Part shown: positions 1 through 11,830 of the stretch, one piece after another | Layout: each line of letters starts with the position of its first letter | How positions within the stretch are numbered: position 1 is the first letter of the stretch | NCBI GenBank assembly: GCA_039619475.1 | Contig: CM077115.1 | Coordinates: 555,604,826 to 555,668,825 of the forward strand | DNA: 64,000 nucleotides | DNA from: Icerya purchasi | Lineage: Eukaryota > Arthropoda > Insecta > Hemiptera > Monophlebidae | Direction of reading: 5' to 3' | Notes under the pieces: generated by a model | Told to the model about the DNA's origin: nothing | Databases searched by the model: none | What the model saw: the letters and a program-made list of their open reading frames with translations, nothing else | Program-made: the position numbers and the translations under genes

Positions 1-2440
1 GCCATACATAGATAACCCCAGACGTGAAACAAATGGATCCCGATTGAACAAATACAAGCCGAGACGGAAGGATTCGTGTTTGCGATTCGAGATCAACTAA
101 TTGAAACAAGCTATACTAAATCAAGACGAGGCAGGAAATGTCAGTGAGAGAAGCAACCAACATGTCACAGGTGAATGTAAACTTTTCGCACCTGCTGATT
201 ATACCATCCGATAATATGATAATGTATGCAAAAAGATACATCTATCCGCGGGGGGAAAAATGTAGACTCGTGTAAAATTTAAAAAAATCAATAAAACGGT
301 GATGAATAAAAGTTACTAGGAAAGCGGAAGATATAAAGTAACACGCAAAGAGAGATACGCCTATCTCATCGACCATGGCAATTCCGAATACGTCCAATCT
401 AATGAAAACCTATACGAGTATGATACGAAAATAAATAAATACACGTCACTAGCGTGAGAACTAAAATGAATTTTGAAACGAGCTCGTGTTAAAATAGTTC
501 CATTAACCCCGTTGGCAACTGCACAGTTATACACCAAAGAGTCTTTTACAAATAGCATCGTCTCGTGAACAATATGAGCGAGAGTTCGTAATGACAACTA
601 CAAACCTAACACAAGTGCCGATCACGTGATTTTGTTTAATTTTATTGATTATAAGGAATTACGTGGAAAAATTCAGTTCTTTAAGATTACAAAGAGAAAT
701 TTATTAGTTGCAAAATTTGAATATAACTTTGCAACATTGTTCTTAAAATTTCCACGCAAGTTTCAAGTAATCCTCGTTAAACGTTAAAAAAACACCAAAA
801 AGTAAATTCATAATTAAAAAAGAATAATAGGATAGTTATCATCGAATAAATAAATAAGTGTGGGTTTTTTATTAAAACAATACATACTGATTATTAAGTA
901 AATAATACAGAGAATAAACGTCGTTCCATATTAAATATTACGAGCAAGGGTCGCATGTAAAATAACAAAAAAAAAATACGAACCGCCAAGTGAATAAATA
1001 CTTAGTATAAATATATTGGCTTTATATAACATACGTTTTATATACCTATTAGTAAAAATTAGGAGGCTTTTAATAAATTCTATCATTTCCAATTTGAAAA
1101 TTTCGGGGCTTCCAAAAAATTTTCAAATAATTTATTCAGTTATAAAAATGTATACAAATCCGCAAAATCGCTTACTAATTTTTATATAAAAATAAACAGC
1201 TATTATAAAATACAAAAAGCGTGTTATACTTTACGGATATTCAAAGAAAAAATTGCGAACAACTTTTTCGATATGAAGTAGAAGTGCATTTGCTGATAAA
1301 CAATCGTAAACATGATTTAAGCACCAAAATTTTCTGCTCCGCCCCAGGAAGATAGCCGGATATTTAAAAATTCAGCGTTTATGACGTTTTTTTTTTTGTT
1401 TTTTTTTTTGGAGCAAGTGTCTATATCTATCGTTAACCGTATGTGCGATTTTACAAATACCATATTAGGTTGACATTAAATATTAATAATTTTCAATAAA
1501 ATATTTCCACAATTAAGCTATATATTAAAAAAAACGTGAAAATAAATATATTTTTTAAATTATTAAAATATGTAGTAAATGATGTTTTTAATACTCTTAA
1601 CAAACGGAACGAGGATAAACTACCACCAGCGTTTGAAATATGGTGTATGGAAAGAATAAGTTTAATAAAAGTACAGGGATATAGAATCTATGAAAAAAGG
1701 GCGTTCATGTCTTAAAGCAGGGCAGATTACTTCGTGACCTGTTTGAGGATGAGATCCGAGGAAAACGGGGAAGCGGAAAACCTACCAATTCGTTTATTAA
1801 GAGATACTAAGCTTAGCAGCTATAAAAGAGCTACGCTGAAGTAGAAGTACTGGAAAAAGTTACGTGAACTCATGAAATCTTATAGACCAGCCATGACTAA
1901 CATTATGTAAATTTTACAGTGTGCGGTCCTCAAAAATTTCTATTAAACAATGTAAAAATTAAGTTCGGATTTCTTAAAATTTAAGAAATATTCATTGCGC
2001 GTACAGTTGTCACTGAAGTCGAAAGTTGTTAGCCGACTGCTGCATGTAAAATAACTCGTACGGTTATCTGAAAGATCAGTTGGTTGAATAGTGTTAGTCG
2101 ACTAAGTCATTTGCGCTTGCCTCGTGGGTTAGATTAAATTTAAATTGCGCAAACGTTTTCAAGTATAATAAAAAAATTGTCATTTCGTCTAGAATTTATT
2201 AGAAATAACAAAAAAAAAAATCCATACTTCACCGTTGCCATTAAAATAACAATCAAGTGTCTTCCAGATAATCCGCTTCGAGTTTCATACTTGATTTTTA
2301 ACCTGCAACACATTATAATAGCACACTTCTGATTTTTTTTAAAAATTCGTTAAGAAAATATTTTTAAGAGAAAATAAAAAGTCTTTAGCGCTGTTACCAG
2401 AAAAGAAAAAAAAGGACAAAAAGTATATATCTTTTTAAAA
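1..2440. other. Gene-free AT-rich DNA
   Basis: No coding exon, RNA gene or mobile element is recognised. The stretch is AT-rich with short poly-A/poly-T runs (for example near 1387-1410). Possible open frames are short and resemble no family. If the netrin gene starts left of the window this may be intronic, but no upstream netrin exon was found here. Confidence 0.5.
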
Positions 2441-2450
2441 AACTATCAGA

Positions 2451-3883
2451 TTTTTTTTTTTTTTTTTTCTATTTAATGGGCTCGGTGTTAACACTGACCC
2501 AACTACATGAACTTAGATCACCTACTCAGATTCTGAGGTGATCGGAGATAGAAAGTATAAAGGAAAGAAAGAGGGAATAACGGCTAGAGATGGGAAGGAA
2601 AGGATAAAGGAAGCATTGAAAGGGGTAGGAAGATCCAACGCCAAAAGTTTGGCGTATAGATGAGAGCACTCAGGAAAAAGAGCAGGGCATTCAAAAAGGA
2701 TATGGTTAGGGTCGCATATAAAGGGAGGATCAGTAGAGTGGAGAGGGCAAAAGGGAGAAGGTGAAAGAGAAAAAGAAAAACGAGAAAAGAGAAGGAGGGA
2801 ATGACCAAGTCTCAGTCTGATTAAAGAAACAATAGCCGAGCGCCGAGAAAAGGGAGGAAATTAGTACCAAGGCTGTGAATTGGGAGTAGGATGTAGGAGG
2901 AGATAGAAGGAGGAGCGATTGGCAAAAAAGGAAGGGTAGATGTCAACACATAGTCTGGTATGGAGACTTGCGGAGAGGAAAAGGATGTCTGAGGCAGAAA
3001 AATGTGGAAGGAATGGACCATTGAGAGACGCTGAGCGAGCTAGGAAGTCAGCTGCTTCGTTGCCCTCAATGCCAGAGTGGCCAGGAACCCATAAAAAGTC
3101 AATAAGGATAGAACGTGCTAAGCGCAAGTTGGAGATAGAGGCACGAACGGAAAGAATGATATCATTAGTCGAGTGCGAAGGAGGAGAAGAGATAGCTTGC
3201 AGCACAGATTTGGAATCAGTAATAATGAGAAATTTACAGATTCCTCTTGAAAAAGAAATAAAGGAGACAGCACGGAGAATGGAGACTGCTTCGGCAGAAA
3301 AAATGGAACAAAAGGAAGGAAGTTTGAAGGATTCCGAGTGATTAAGCGAGGGGGCCGTAAAAGCACCACCCACCCCGCTATCATTTTTGGAACCATCGGT
3401 GAAAATTTTTTACAGGACGGGGAAATGAAGAATTTAATATGTGGACATATTCACTGATCACTGTACTTTGAGGAGTGGAGTTAGCACGAAGAGGAAGAGA
3501 GGAGAATGAGATGGGAAGACATGTGCTATTGAAATCAAAAGAAAAGTAAGGAAGCTTATTGTGGGAAAAGACATAAGGAGAAAACTTAGAGACCCGAGCA
3601 GCTATGAGCGCAAGAAGCGGGATTTTGTGAGGAACGAAGCGCCAGTGGTCATTGATATACAGATAGGAAGAAATAAGTTTCGATGAAGAGATCGGGAGGC
3701 GTTTAATTAGAAAACGGTAACCAAGCAGAGATCTGCGGATAAACAGGGGTTTAATATTAGATTAGGACAAAATAGCAGGAATGGGAGAAGGCTTTAGGGC
3801 CCCAATGCAGAGCCGAAGACAGGAGTTTTGGATTCTATCAAGTTTGCGCAGGAGAGAGTTTGAGGCATTGCCGTATAAGAAGG
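2451..3883 (-). mobile_element. 5'-truncated non-LTR retrotransposon (LINE), RNase H-bearing family
   Basis: Reading on the minus strand, the element begins in the region after the reverse transcriptase (motif LLRKLDRIQNSCLR), then a conserved stretch with [13 protein letters not shown], an RNase H domain, and a C-terminal segment ending with ILFECP. It ends in a poly-A tail, seen as the T run at about 2451-2471. Flanks 2441-2453 and 3884-3896 carry a 13-bp direct repeat with one mismatch, the expected target-site duplication. The endonuclease and most of the reverse transcriptase are missing, as in ordinary 5' truncation. The reading frame is broken in several places. The same family recurs on the + strand at 36771-38097. 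Confidence 0.85.
2861..3411 (-). pseudogene. LINE RNase H domain (broken ORF)
   Basis: This is the RNase H domain of the truncated LINE; it would degrade the RNA of an RNA/DNA hybrid during retrotransposition. On the minus strand it starts with FTDGSKNDSGVGGAF. It continues with SAEAVSIL (glutamate), TDSKSVLQAI (second aspartate) and WVPGHSGIEGNEAADFLARS (histidine and last aspartate region). The catalytic residues D, E, D and D are therefore all present. The frame changes just inside the 5' end and again near the C terminus, and there is no upstream reverse transcriptase, so it is a dead fragment. The better preserved catalytic set suggests it is less decayed here than the copy at 36771-38097. 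Confidence 0.8.
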
Positions 3884-3896
3884 AACAATCAGATTT

Positions 3897-4688
3897 CTTA
3901 TAAATCTGTCCTTTTAAAGTTCAACATCCTTATCGGTATTGTGAAAAAACCTACTCCTCTCTTCTTCACACAACTACCTGCAATCTATAAAAACCTTTTT
4001 CTTCATAGGATTCATCTTTCCGCTGTGAAGATTCTTCTCTTTCTACTAAATCCTCGCTAGTTCTCTTTATTTTATTCATTTTACTACTCCATTTTTCAAT
4101 TATTGTCGTTATCCCCCCCAATGTTCACTTTTAGAATTTTGCATTTTTCTTACTATCTTCTTGCATGAGTCTAAATTAACAGCAAAAAAACTGATTTTCT
4201 AAGCAGCTGTTCTATATCCCCATCACTCTTGATGGACTTCTCATTTTTTCTTCTTCGCAGAAACTAGACTTCGCTGATCATCTAGATAACAGCCTCAGTC
4301 CGTTATTTTATGCATTCTGTTCTCATTTTTTTCTAACCTTCCGTCAATTTAACAGTTAATTTTCTATTTCTGTGTCTTCGCTCCTTTTGTTGAATGCATA
4401 AATATACTAATATATTCTCGTTAGCCAGCGGCGAACGTCAAATTTCCGTACATACATGTACATATAATATATATGTGTATTAATGATAATGACATTCTCC
4501 CCCCCCCCGACTTATATGAAAAACCCGTTATAAAATATTCGACGTTTTTCTATTGAAATAAATCATTACGCAAGATATAAATTAATTTTTTTTGTTACGG
4601 GCCCAACTCTCCACGGATTTAGATATAACAGAATTCCTGGGTAATATATAGTTTTCACTATAAATGAAAATTAATACGTATACAACCG
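3897..4688. other. Intergenic, no recognised feature
   Basis: This AT-rich spacer lies between the LINE and the DNA transposon. It contains a short C run at about 4500-4508 and a (TA)-rich patch near 4463-4480. No gene was recognised. Confidence 0.4.
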
Positions 4689-4694
4689 GGTGTT

Positions 4695-4815
4695 CTGAAA
4701 CTAATTCAGAAAATTAGTTTTACGCTATAAATCTCGTTAAAATGAACAAAAAAGTCCTAAGGGAAAAATCATTTGGGCGAACAAATAATTAGTCATAATT
4801 AATTCTTTAATTTAA
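4695..4815. repeat. Left terminal inverted repeat of the DUF4817 transposon
   Basis: It matches the reverse complement of 6601-6723 over about 120 bp with scattered substitutions and small gaps. Shared blocks include TTTTACGCTATAAA and AAAATGAACAAAAAAGTCC. Long arms of this kind are expected to be bound by the transposase. Confidence 0.8.
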
Positions 4816-5149
4816 ATGAATTAGTTATTTGGTTATTTTAAGAACATTTGTACAACCACATAACGGTCACTGTAACTAAATTTAAAAAATTTCCTTTTTT
4901 CAATAGAAATCCGTGCAGCTCGCGCAGTTATGCGCATATACGGTGTAAATTTAAGTTATACGTTGTGAAAATTGTAATTATTTTTTAAGTAAATAAATTG
5001 AATTGAAAATTGAAAAAATAGTAACTCCTCAATATTTTGTAAAATAAATATTGTAAAAGAAGTAAAATACGTATTAAACGTAGTCGTCAATGTATAGTCA
5101 ACAATGATATTTTGTCAATAGGCTAGAGCAAGCGCTCAATACGTTGACC

Positions 5150-6232
5150 ATTTTGCTGTACCACCAACTCAGCTCTTCGCGTAACGTTGCTTACGCTTGC
5201 AGAAGTTCTGGTTTTCGTCGGATGTCGTCAAACGCTGCGACGATCCGCTGTATGCAGTCGCCTCGTGTGTTGGTTAGTGTACGAGACACACCTTTTCCTT
5301 AATACAACCCTACACGAAAAAATCCAGAGAAATTATATCGGGAGACCATCATTCAATCGGTCCGAGGCGTCCTATCCACCGGTCCCCGGGAAGACTTCAT
5401 CCAAATGTCTTCTTAAAACCCATTTGTAGTGTGTCGTTGCTTCATCGTGTTGAAACAGCGCGTATCTGGTTTAGTTCGCACAGGAATATCCTCTAACAAA
5501 CCAGGTAAATCGTTTTAAAAAAAACTGGAGATATGCTGCACCGGTCAGTATCGGAGGTGGCAAAAAGAGGATGCAATCTAAATTACAAAATTAATTATCA
5601 AATAAAAGTAATTAGTGCTTTACGAAATAACGGTAACATAGAATAAAATGCCATTATGGTAGCTAAAGTTTTTGAAAATCTTTACTAACTAGCTTATCGC
5701 CAATCATTCTTGCCCAAACCGATATTGAAATATCGTTTCCCGTGTTAAATTGCTTTTTTTCTTTTTCGATCCAGAAAGGACAATTACGTTGGTTCCGCAT
5801 TCTGTTTCTCGTAAATGTGCGCATTCGTCAGTCCATAAAATTTTTTTTTTTTAGTTTTCCTTCTGACGAATCTGCGCCAAAATTCCAGCACAAAAGTTCA
5901 TTTTTGTGGCTGAAAATCACTGTTGCACACGACAGTAATGATCAGTGTCTTTAATTACGGCATGCACTCTGCTCGGTGTTACACCAACTTGACGAGCAAC
6001 TTCCCCCGCACAAATGTAGTCGGATTGTCGGCAAACAATTCTTCGATCCTCTCCTCAACGGCTGGCACAAGCATATTACGCAGACGACCCGTGTCACCAG
6101 AAACGGAAGCACGCTACCAGTGTCCGTAAAACGCTGGTGTACTGTACCAAACGTTTGTGGATTGGGCCTACGGCGATTTGGCCAACGCGTCTTTGAGGTT
6201 GCCACATTACCTAAGTAATAATAATGCACCAT
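5150..6232 (-). pseudogene. DUF4817/DDE_3 transposase, multiply frameshifted
   Basis: This would be the cut-and-paste transposase. At the 5' end (about 6232-6110, minus strand) an open stretch includes RWPNRRRPNPQTFGTVHQRF, a typical DUF4817 DNA-binding segment. The next part is readable only by changing frame, with EERIEELFADNPTT-like sequence. The DDE part follows: LWTDE near 5830, then FSVxVWA-type sequence, GPYFLPP near 5550 and LPGLLEDIPV near 5490, and a late region related to the third catalytic residue. Several stops and frame changes break it, so no functional product is expected. The family assignment rests on these remembered family motifs, not on a search. Confidence 0.75.
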
Positions 6233-6600
6233 TTGCGGTTATTCCCCGATCATGAAACAGCCACGTTGTTCGTGACGGTTTGCCATGCCGATTACAATCG
6301 CACTGATAGAAAAATATGTCACAGCTAACTTTGAAAGCGATGGTTATATTTTGTTTCTAACGATCGCAAAATAGCAAAGAAAAACAAAAGAACACTAGGA
6401 GGGTACGTTGTGGTAAAATGCATATACCGCTGATTTGAAAAAATACGACAAATTAGGCTGAATTTTTATTTAGTTGACTCTACACGTACGACTACATTTA
6501 ATGCATATTTTATGTACTTCCTTTCAATACTTAATTTTTATTTTCAAAACATATTGAATCCTAAAAAAAAAAAATATATATTTATTTTTTTATTATAGTG

Positions 6601-6724
6601 AATTAAATAAATTAATTATAACTAATTAATTTTTCGCCCAAATGATTTTTCCCTCGGGACTTTTTTGTTCATTTTGACGAGCTTTATAGCGTAAAACAAT
6701 TTTTTTCCTGAATTAGTTTCAGCC
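6601..6724. repeat. Right terminal inverted repeat of the DUF4817 transposon
   Basis: It is the inverted partner of 4695-4815. The outer end contains CTGAATTAGTTTCAG and lies beside the neighbouring mariner element. Confidence 0.8.
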
Positions 6725-6736
6725 TATGTATACATA

Positions 6737-7646
6737 CTAGGGTGGTTCAAATATAAACCGGAATTTTTAAATAAACGCGCGAAAAATTTATTGTGGAAAA
6801 AGTGGTTGCACTGGCAGTTAGACCGGTTTGTTATGTAGAGCAATTAGAACCGCGTAACGTCACTTTTTAGTGTAGTTAGAGCCATGAGTGAAAAAGAAGT
6901 ACCATTGTCTGTTGCGCAACGCATCATTATTCGTTTTTTAGTCAAAGACGACGTAAAATCCGTGGAAATTTACCGAAAATTACGCGAACAGTTCGGGGAT
7001 GAGTGTCTCTCCAAAACTCAAGTGTACGAGTGGTGTTCCGCGTTTCGAAAAGGACGTGAAGTGGTGTCAAACATAGCACATGCGCGGCGCCCAAAAACCA
7101 GCATTACAGATGAACACGTCAAAGCCATCGAACAACTCATTTTGGCTGACCGACGCGTCCGTGTACGCGATATGACCGACGAATTGGGCATCAGCATAGG
7201 TAGTATTGAGACAATAATTCATGATCGGCTAGGTTATCGCAAAATTGCAGCCAGATGGGTGCCAAGACCTCTGAATTTTAAACAGAAATTCACCGCTCGG
7301 CTCACGATGGAGACATTGGCCGAATTGGGCTGGGAAACACTTGAACATCCTCCTTACAGTCCAGATTTGTCGCCTTGTGATTATTATTTGTTTGGCCCGT
7401 TGAAAGAAGCACTTGGTGGACAACGTTTCGACAGCAACGATGAGATGGAATCGTTCGTGCGCAAATGGCTATGTGACAAGCCGCGAGATTTTTACGAAAA
7501 AGGAATAAAAAAATTGCCGGAGAGGTGGAAAAAGTGCGTAGCGTGCAAGGGGGGTTATCTCGAAAAATTGTAAAAAATATGAGCACTGTAAGTATAAAAT
7601 AAAAATTTTTATGACGAAATTCCGGTTTATATTTGAACCACCCTCG
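6737..7646 (+). mobile_element. Internally deleted mariner element, TA target duplication
   Basis: The two ends are inverted repeats of about 30 bp with one mismatch near the tip (GGGTGGTTCAAATATAAACC at the left, its complement at the right). TA dinucleotides flank both sides (6735-6736 and 7647-7648), the hallmark of mariner/Tc1 insertion. Total length is 910 bp against roughly 1.3 kb for a full mariner, and the difference is an internal deletion within the transposase. The near-identical ends suggest fairly recent activity, supplied in trans. Confidence 0.9.
6884..7573 (+). CDS. Mariner transposase, in-frame internal deletion (229 aa)
   Basis: This is a mariner-family transposase, which normally binds the inverted repeats and cuts and joins DNA through a DD34D triad. 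Residues 1-55 carry the first helix-turn-helix (IIIRFLVKDD...KTQVYEWCSAF), and about 75-120 the second (DMTDELGISIGSIETI). WVPRPL at 125-130 is the usual end of the DNA-binding half. The sequence then jumps to TARLTMETLAELGW at 137-150, so about 115 residues are gone, including the first two catalytic aspartates (the DE.W and HDNARPH regions). The third motif, SPDLSPCDYYLF, survives with D166. The reading frame is nonetheless open from ATG to the stop. It can at most bind DNA; it cannot catalyse transposition. The first ATG after the left repeat was chosen as the start. Confidence 0.9.
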   Translation: MSEKEVPLSVAQRIIIRFLVKDDVKSVEIYRKLREQFGDECLSKTQVYEWCSAFRKGREVVSNIAHARRPKTSITDEHVKAIEQLILADRRVRVRDMTDELGISIGSIETIIHDRLGYRKIAARWVPRPLNFKQKFTARLTMETLAELGWETLEHPPYSPDLSPCDYYLFGPLKEALGGQRFDSNDEMESFVRKWLCDKPRDFYEKGIKKLPERWKKCVACKGGYLEKL

Positions 7647-7984
7647 TATATATACGAGTACATATATATATATATATTCACATGCATCATGATGATTTAA
7701 GTGTTTACTTTCTAGCAGCGGCAAATTAACCGTTTATTAGCAGTAAAAAAATAGGATTTCCACAAACTTTTCGAAGCTATTTTCATTTGTGCAATCCTAT
7801 ATACTGAGAGTCAGAGAGTTCAAATTTTTTGCAAAGTTTTCATTAAATATTTTTACGTTTTTGAAGAGTATCACAAATGTGGAAAAAGGGGGTCAGTAAA
7901 TGGGGGAATATTTGATTGTTATAATTTTACTTTTTCCCAATAACAATTTATACCAATGCACAAGAAGTACCGAAACTAATCAGA

Positions 7985-8905
7985 TTCCCTATTCAAAGAA
8001 AAAGAGGAGTTGAATGTGGCAGTTCCGCGAGGTAGTAACTTAGCGCCAATACTCTGTTTATTATATATACAAAAAACGGTTTACACAAGTTACAGTACAT
8101 CAAAGATATTAAGGAGGCAGAAATGAAAATGCAAAAAGATCTAATCACAATAAGTATATAGGCACACGATAAAAATCTAAGAATTAATCTATCAAAAACT
8201 AAAGCAATTATGTATGAAAAGGGATAGGTATGATGAATATTGTCCAAATTTAATAATGCTCTCAAACGAGTATGTACATGAGTAGTACGAAAAAAAAAAA
8301 TGAATTTGAGAAGATAAACTTCCGGAAGATAGAAGTAGTGACCCAATATAAATATTTGGGGGTAATGGTGGACCAACACTTAAGGTGGGACGTACGTATA
8401 ATACATTGCAAAGAAAATTAGGGCAACATTACCAGCATTATACACTTTAAAGAAATATGCAACAAACAAAACATTAAAAATGGTGTACCATACGCTAATA
8501 GAATCGAGAATCAGATATGGAATTCAGTCATGGGGAATAGCTAGAAAAACATACGTGAGGAAAATAAGTAAACTGCAAATAAAATGCTTGAAATTAATAT
8601 CAGATCATAAATACGAGACCGAAAGTGAAATAATTCAAAAAGAGAGTGTTAAAGGAATGTATTTATTTATAAAGATATGGGAATACGTAGTGACAGATAA
8701 GGAAATAGAACTGGAGGAAAGACTGAGGGAAAATTATCTGTACAGACTGCCGTTAGCTAAAACAAAGATGGAGGAGCAAACAAACAAATACATTATAATA
8801 ACTCAGTTATTAAATAAAATGCCTAAAGAAATAAAAAAAGAGGAAAAAATTGGGGTGAAAAAAAAGAAAATAAAGGGAATGTTAAAAGAAAAGAGAGAAA
8901 TATAG
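7985..8905 (+). pseudogene. LINE reverse transcriptase relic (C-terminal half)
   Basis: This is the remains of a non-LTR retrotransposon polymerase. Near 8018 the sequence reads AVPRGSNLAPILCLLYI, the motif just ahead of the catalytic FADD box. It then reads, in changing frames, INLSKTKAIMYEKG near 8185 and VTQYKYLGVMVDQHLRWD near 8338-8390. The longest open part (8480-8905) starts MVYHTLIESRIRYGIQSWG, the thumb region found in many LINEs, and ends in a lysine-rich tail. Stops and frameshifts lie before 8480, and the catalytic FADD box is not readable. No endonuclease was seen, and no clear 3' end. Confidence 0.75.
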
Positions 8906-10905
8906 AAACAATAATAAGCATTAAATAAGAGAAGAAGGTACGGAAATAGTGATAAACAAAAGTGAACAAAAGGGGAAGGAAAAGGGACGAAATAAAATGA
9001 ACAATGGATATTAGTTATAGCTAAGTTAGTAATAAGGAAAAATAGGATAAGTTTGTAATAAAATGATTTGCGCGGCGATGAGATTGTATAGTATATAAGT
9101 AGTATAGTGTACAGATATTTAGATGTAAGAAAACTGGTCGATAATAGCTTGACGAAAAAATGTGTAAATATCGATAAATATTGATAAATATTTTCCAAAA
9201 AAAAACTGATATAATTCTTATTGTAAATTTTTGGATGAAAATTCGTTGATAAATGCCCATTATTACTGATTGGCTGTTCGATTTTCTTTCAACGCCGTTA
9301 TTTATTTTCATGCTGCAATAATATTGTAAAAATGTTGTTCTTTTTAATGAAAAATGTAGTCGTGTTTCATTTTAAAATTTTTGACCTCATTTGTTTTTTA
9401 AAGTAATAATTTAATCATTTTCAATTAATTCACGTGCCTATTTTAAGTAAGATTATTCGTATCTTTTACATGATACGTCAAACATTGAAGTTGTAAATGT
9501 AGCAAAATATCTTCTTAGCTTTCCTTATATAGATTTGCTGTTTGTTTATGATAAATTTAATTTCGTAATTTAACATTTATTAGCCTTTTTCTTTGACGCG
9601 TTAGGAAAAAATATTAACAATTGTCTCCAGTTTCATTGTATATTATATTTTTGTAAGTGGAGACCATTGAAAAAAGCTGATTTAAAAATATATACAAAAG
9701 CGGCCTTTTTAAATTCAAACAGATTACCTTTTTCTCTTCTATTTACGTTTACAGCGGGGAAAAAAAAATATACATATGTATATGCACATATATATTGAAA
9801 AGTAGCCGCGTGAAACTTACTAATCCGCAATATGTTATGCACTAAAGTAGCTCATATTGCATTTGTTATTACTAAGGTGTCGTCTGTTAGTTTAGTATGT
9901 AGATCGTTACAACAGTTAGACCTTTCTAAACTGAATTATACCGTGTCGAATAAACGAATTAAAAGTTACAAGTGACCTGTTCGCCGAAAATAATCCTTAA
10001 TTCAACTTCAACTTAAAATCGATCTTTCTAATGTATCTAAAAATAAAAAAATAGGGATAACGCATTGGAAATATTTTACACTCCTAATATAATCTAAAGT
10101 TGATTTGTTAAATATACAAATATTTGTAAAGCACCTGTGAGGAATTATCCTGAAAAAAGAAAAAAAAAAATTAAGGAGAGTTATCAAATTATAAACATTC
10201 TTACTTAATAATATAATTATTATACGATGTGCTCTGTTCGATAGTACTGCTGATTAGAATAACGCGAAAGGTTATTTATGATAAAATGGGTATATCTATT
10301 ATAATTTGATTAAACTATAGTATCCTTGTTTTTTTTTTATTTAAACGAAAAATACTCTGCTTAAATCATTCTAAAACTGCGTCAAAATGATTAGAATATT
10401 AGTACTACTTTCAAAGCGTCGTTTATATTATTAAATATTATAAACAACACAAGGCACAAATATTACAATTTTATAAAAATCAGAAAACAACAATAAAACG
10501 TCTTGTAATGTGGTGCAAAGCTAAAACCACAGAATACATTTTTTAATTTTCGTATGTATTTTTCACTTAACATTCCTGTAAATGTGTATTTTTATTAGAT
10601 TAAAAATTTCTGCGAATTCATTGCTCGTTTTAGATATGCACAAACAACGAATTACAATCAAAACTGTAGATAATAAAATAAACTTCAAAGAACATATCAT
10701 CAAATAAACCGATGAAAAAAAAAAAAAAAAGATAAAATAACGGACATGTGTATTAGAACCAAATTCAGTTATATTACGTTTTAAATAACGGAGAGCTATA
10801 AGATTATAATATTAAATGGAGAAAAAAAACTGAATAATGCGCTTGACCGATTTTTTTTTCCTGGCTCGGCGTAAACCATCAAACAAACCTTTCATTTTAT
10901 TTTAT

Positions 10906-10921
10906 CCCCCCCCCCCCCCCC
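10906..10921. repeat. Poly-C tract (16 bp)
   Basis: This is an uninterrupted C run in otherwise AT-rich DNA. Elsewhere in the window such C/G runs lie just inside hAT-like inverted repeats, but no element ends were recognised here. Confidence 0.9.
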
Positions 10922-10993
10922 GGGCAAGATTTTCATTTTATTAACTTCCCTTTTGTTAAATTTCAACTTTTCCACTCTACCCCATTTACTTTT

Positions 10994-10995
<2 letters not shown>

Positions 10996-11031
<36 letters not shown>
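10996..11031. repeat. (TTA)n microsatellite
   Basis: About twelve uninterrupted ATT/TTA units. On the minus strand it would read as a poly-Asn run, which is a repeat artefact and not a protein. Confidence 0.95.
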
Positions 11032-11033
<2 letters not shown>

Positions 11034-11513
11034 TGATGCTGTTATTTAAGGATCTGAAATGGAAATAAAAAAAGAAAAAAAAATGGATCCGTTGCGCCAC
11101 TATAAAAACATAAAAAGAAGTTGCAGAATTTGCTTTTCGTAACAGACCTTTGCAACAACCATGGCCATCGTGGATCACACGGCAGCCATAGATGCCGAAA
11201 TAAGATAAACAGAACTACAAACTGGCCATACCGTGACTAAAGTAGCACTTGATCACGACTAAACAGCAAAACATTAGGAAACAAGCAAGGAAAAATGGAG
11301 CAGCGCAGTGTTGTTATCTCACAGCTGGGATCTAATAATACTCTTTATTTTATTTACCTCATTTGTTTATTTTCTTTCCTTCTCTCTCCACAATTTTCCC
11401 CCTTCTTTAAATGTATATTATTATTATCACTACTAAAAATTATATTTATTTTAGAATCTGAAATTCCTTTGCGCTATTGCATCTAACTGCACCGGTACAA
11501 GTTCAAGGATACT

Positions 11514-11830
11514 TTAAATAATGATTTCACTCCTTCCAATAAACGTAAATATTATTATCAACGCACGATTAACTGAAGCGAGTAAGGGAAAAATACAGTA
11601 AGGAGGAAATAAACCGCAGGCCTTTAAATCCTCCAAAAGTAAGACTCTGTCTCCGGCTAGCGTCTCACAATTAAACAACAGGTGATTAATTTCCTCGCGA
11701 TAAACTGTGCTGAAATGTACATTACAGTTGGAATGTAGAGGGGTTTCAACCCCAAAATTTAGTCGCACCCTGTTATGCCCCGTACGAACTTGACCGATTA
11801 GTAATATTGATCCTCATCGGTTTCTTACTA
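11514..11830 (-). pseudogene. LINE C-terminal fragment (post-RNase H region)
   Basis: On the minus strand the sequence reads QVRTGHNRVRLNFGVETP, followed by YREEINHLLFNCETLAG and a tail with GLFPPYCIFPLLASVNR. This pattern (R.RTGH, then H.LF.C) is the conserved segment that follows RNase H in many LINE polyproteins. One open frame covers 11768-11514, and the RTGH part just upstream is in the same frame but without a nearby start. No upstream RNase H was found on this strand. It may be an independent 5'-truncated insertion. Confidence 0.55.

Larger units (their letters stand above)
4695..6724 (-). mobile_element. Degraded DUF4817/DDE_3 (mariner/Tc1-superfamily-like) DNA transposon
   Basis: The element is about 2.03 kb. 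Its ends are inverted copies of each other over roughly 120 bp: 4695 reads CTGAAACTAATTCAG, and the reverse complement of the right end at 6723 reads the same. Both arms contain matching stretches such as TCATTTGGGCGAA. The interior, on the minus strand, encodes a broken transposase with an N-terminal DUF4817 helix-turn-helix region and a DDE domain. The precise ends are uncertain by a few bases because the outermost positions differ. A mariner element begins about 13 bp beyond the right end. Confidence 0.8.
8906..11513. other. Gene-free AT-rich DNA with homopolymers
   Basis: No gene or recognisable element was found. Part of 8906-9300 may be the 3' untranslated tail of the LINE relic just upstream. 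Simple repeats include poly-C at 10906-10921 and (TTA)n at 10996-11031. Confidence 0.4.

Noticed and set aside
2940..3341. Long open frame on the + strand opposite the LINE
   Set aside because: It is antisense to the RNase H domain, whose motifs are unmistakable on the minus strand.
5187..5429. Plus-strand open frame inside the DUF4817 element
   Set aside because: The transposase motifs are on the minus strand; this is the opposite-strand shadow.
7302..7724. Minus-strand open frame over the mariner
   Set aside because: It is a shadow of the transposase and runs through the inverted repeat.
10963..11178. Protein with poly-Asn on the minus strand
   Set aside because: The poly-Asn is a (TTA)n microsatellite; nothing else supports a gene.
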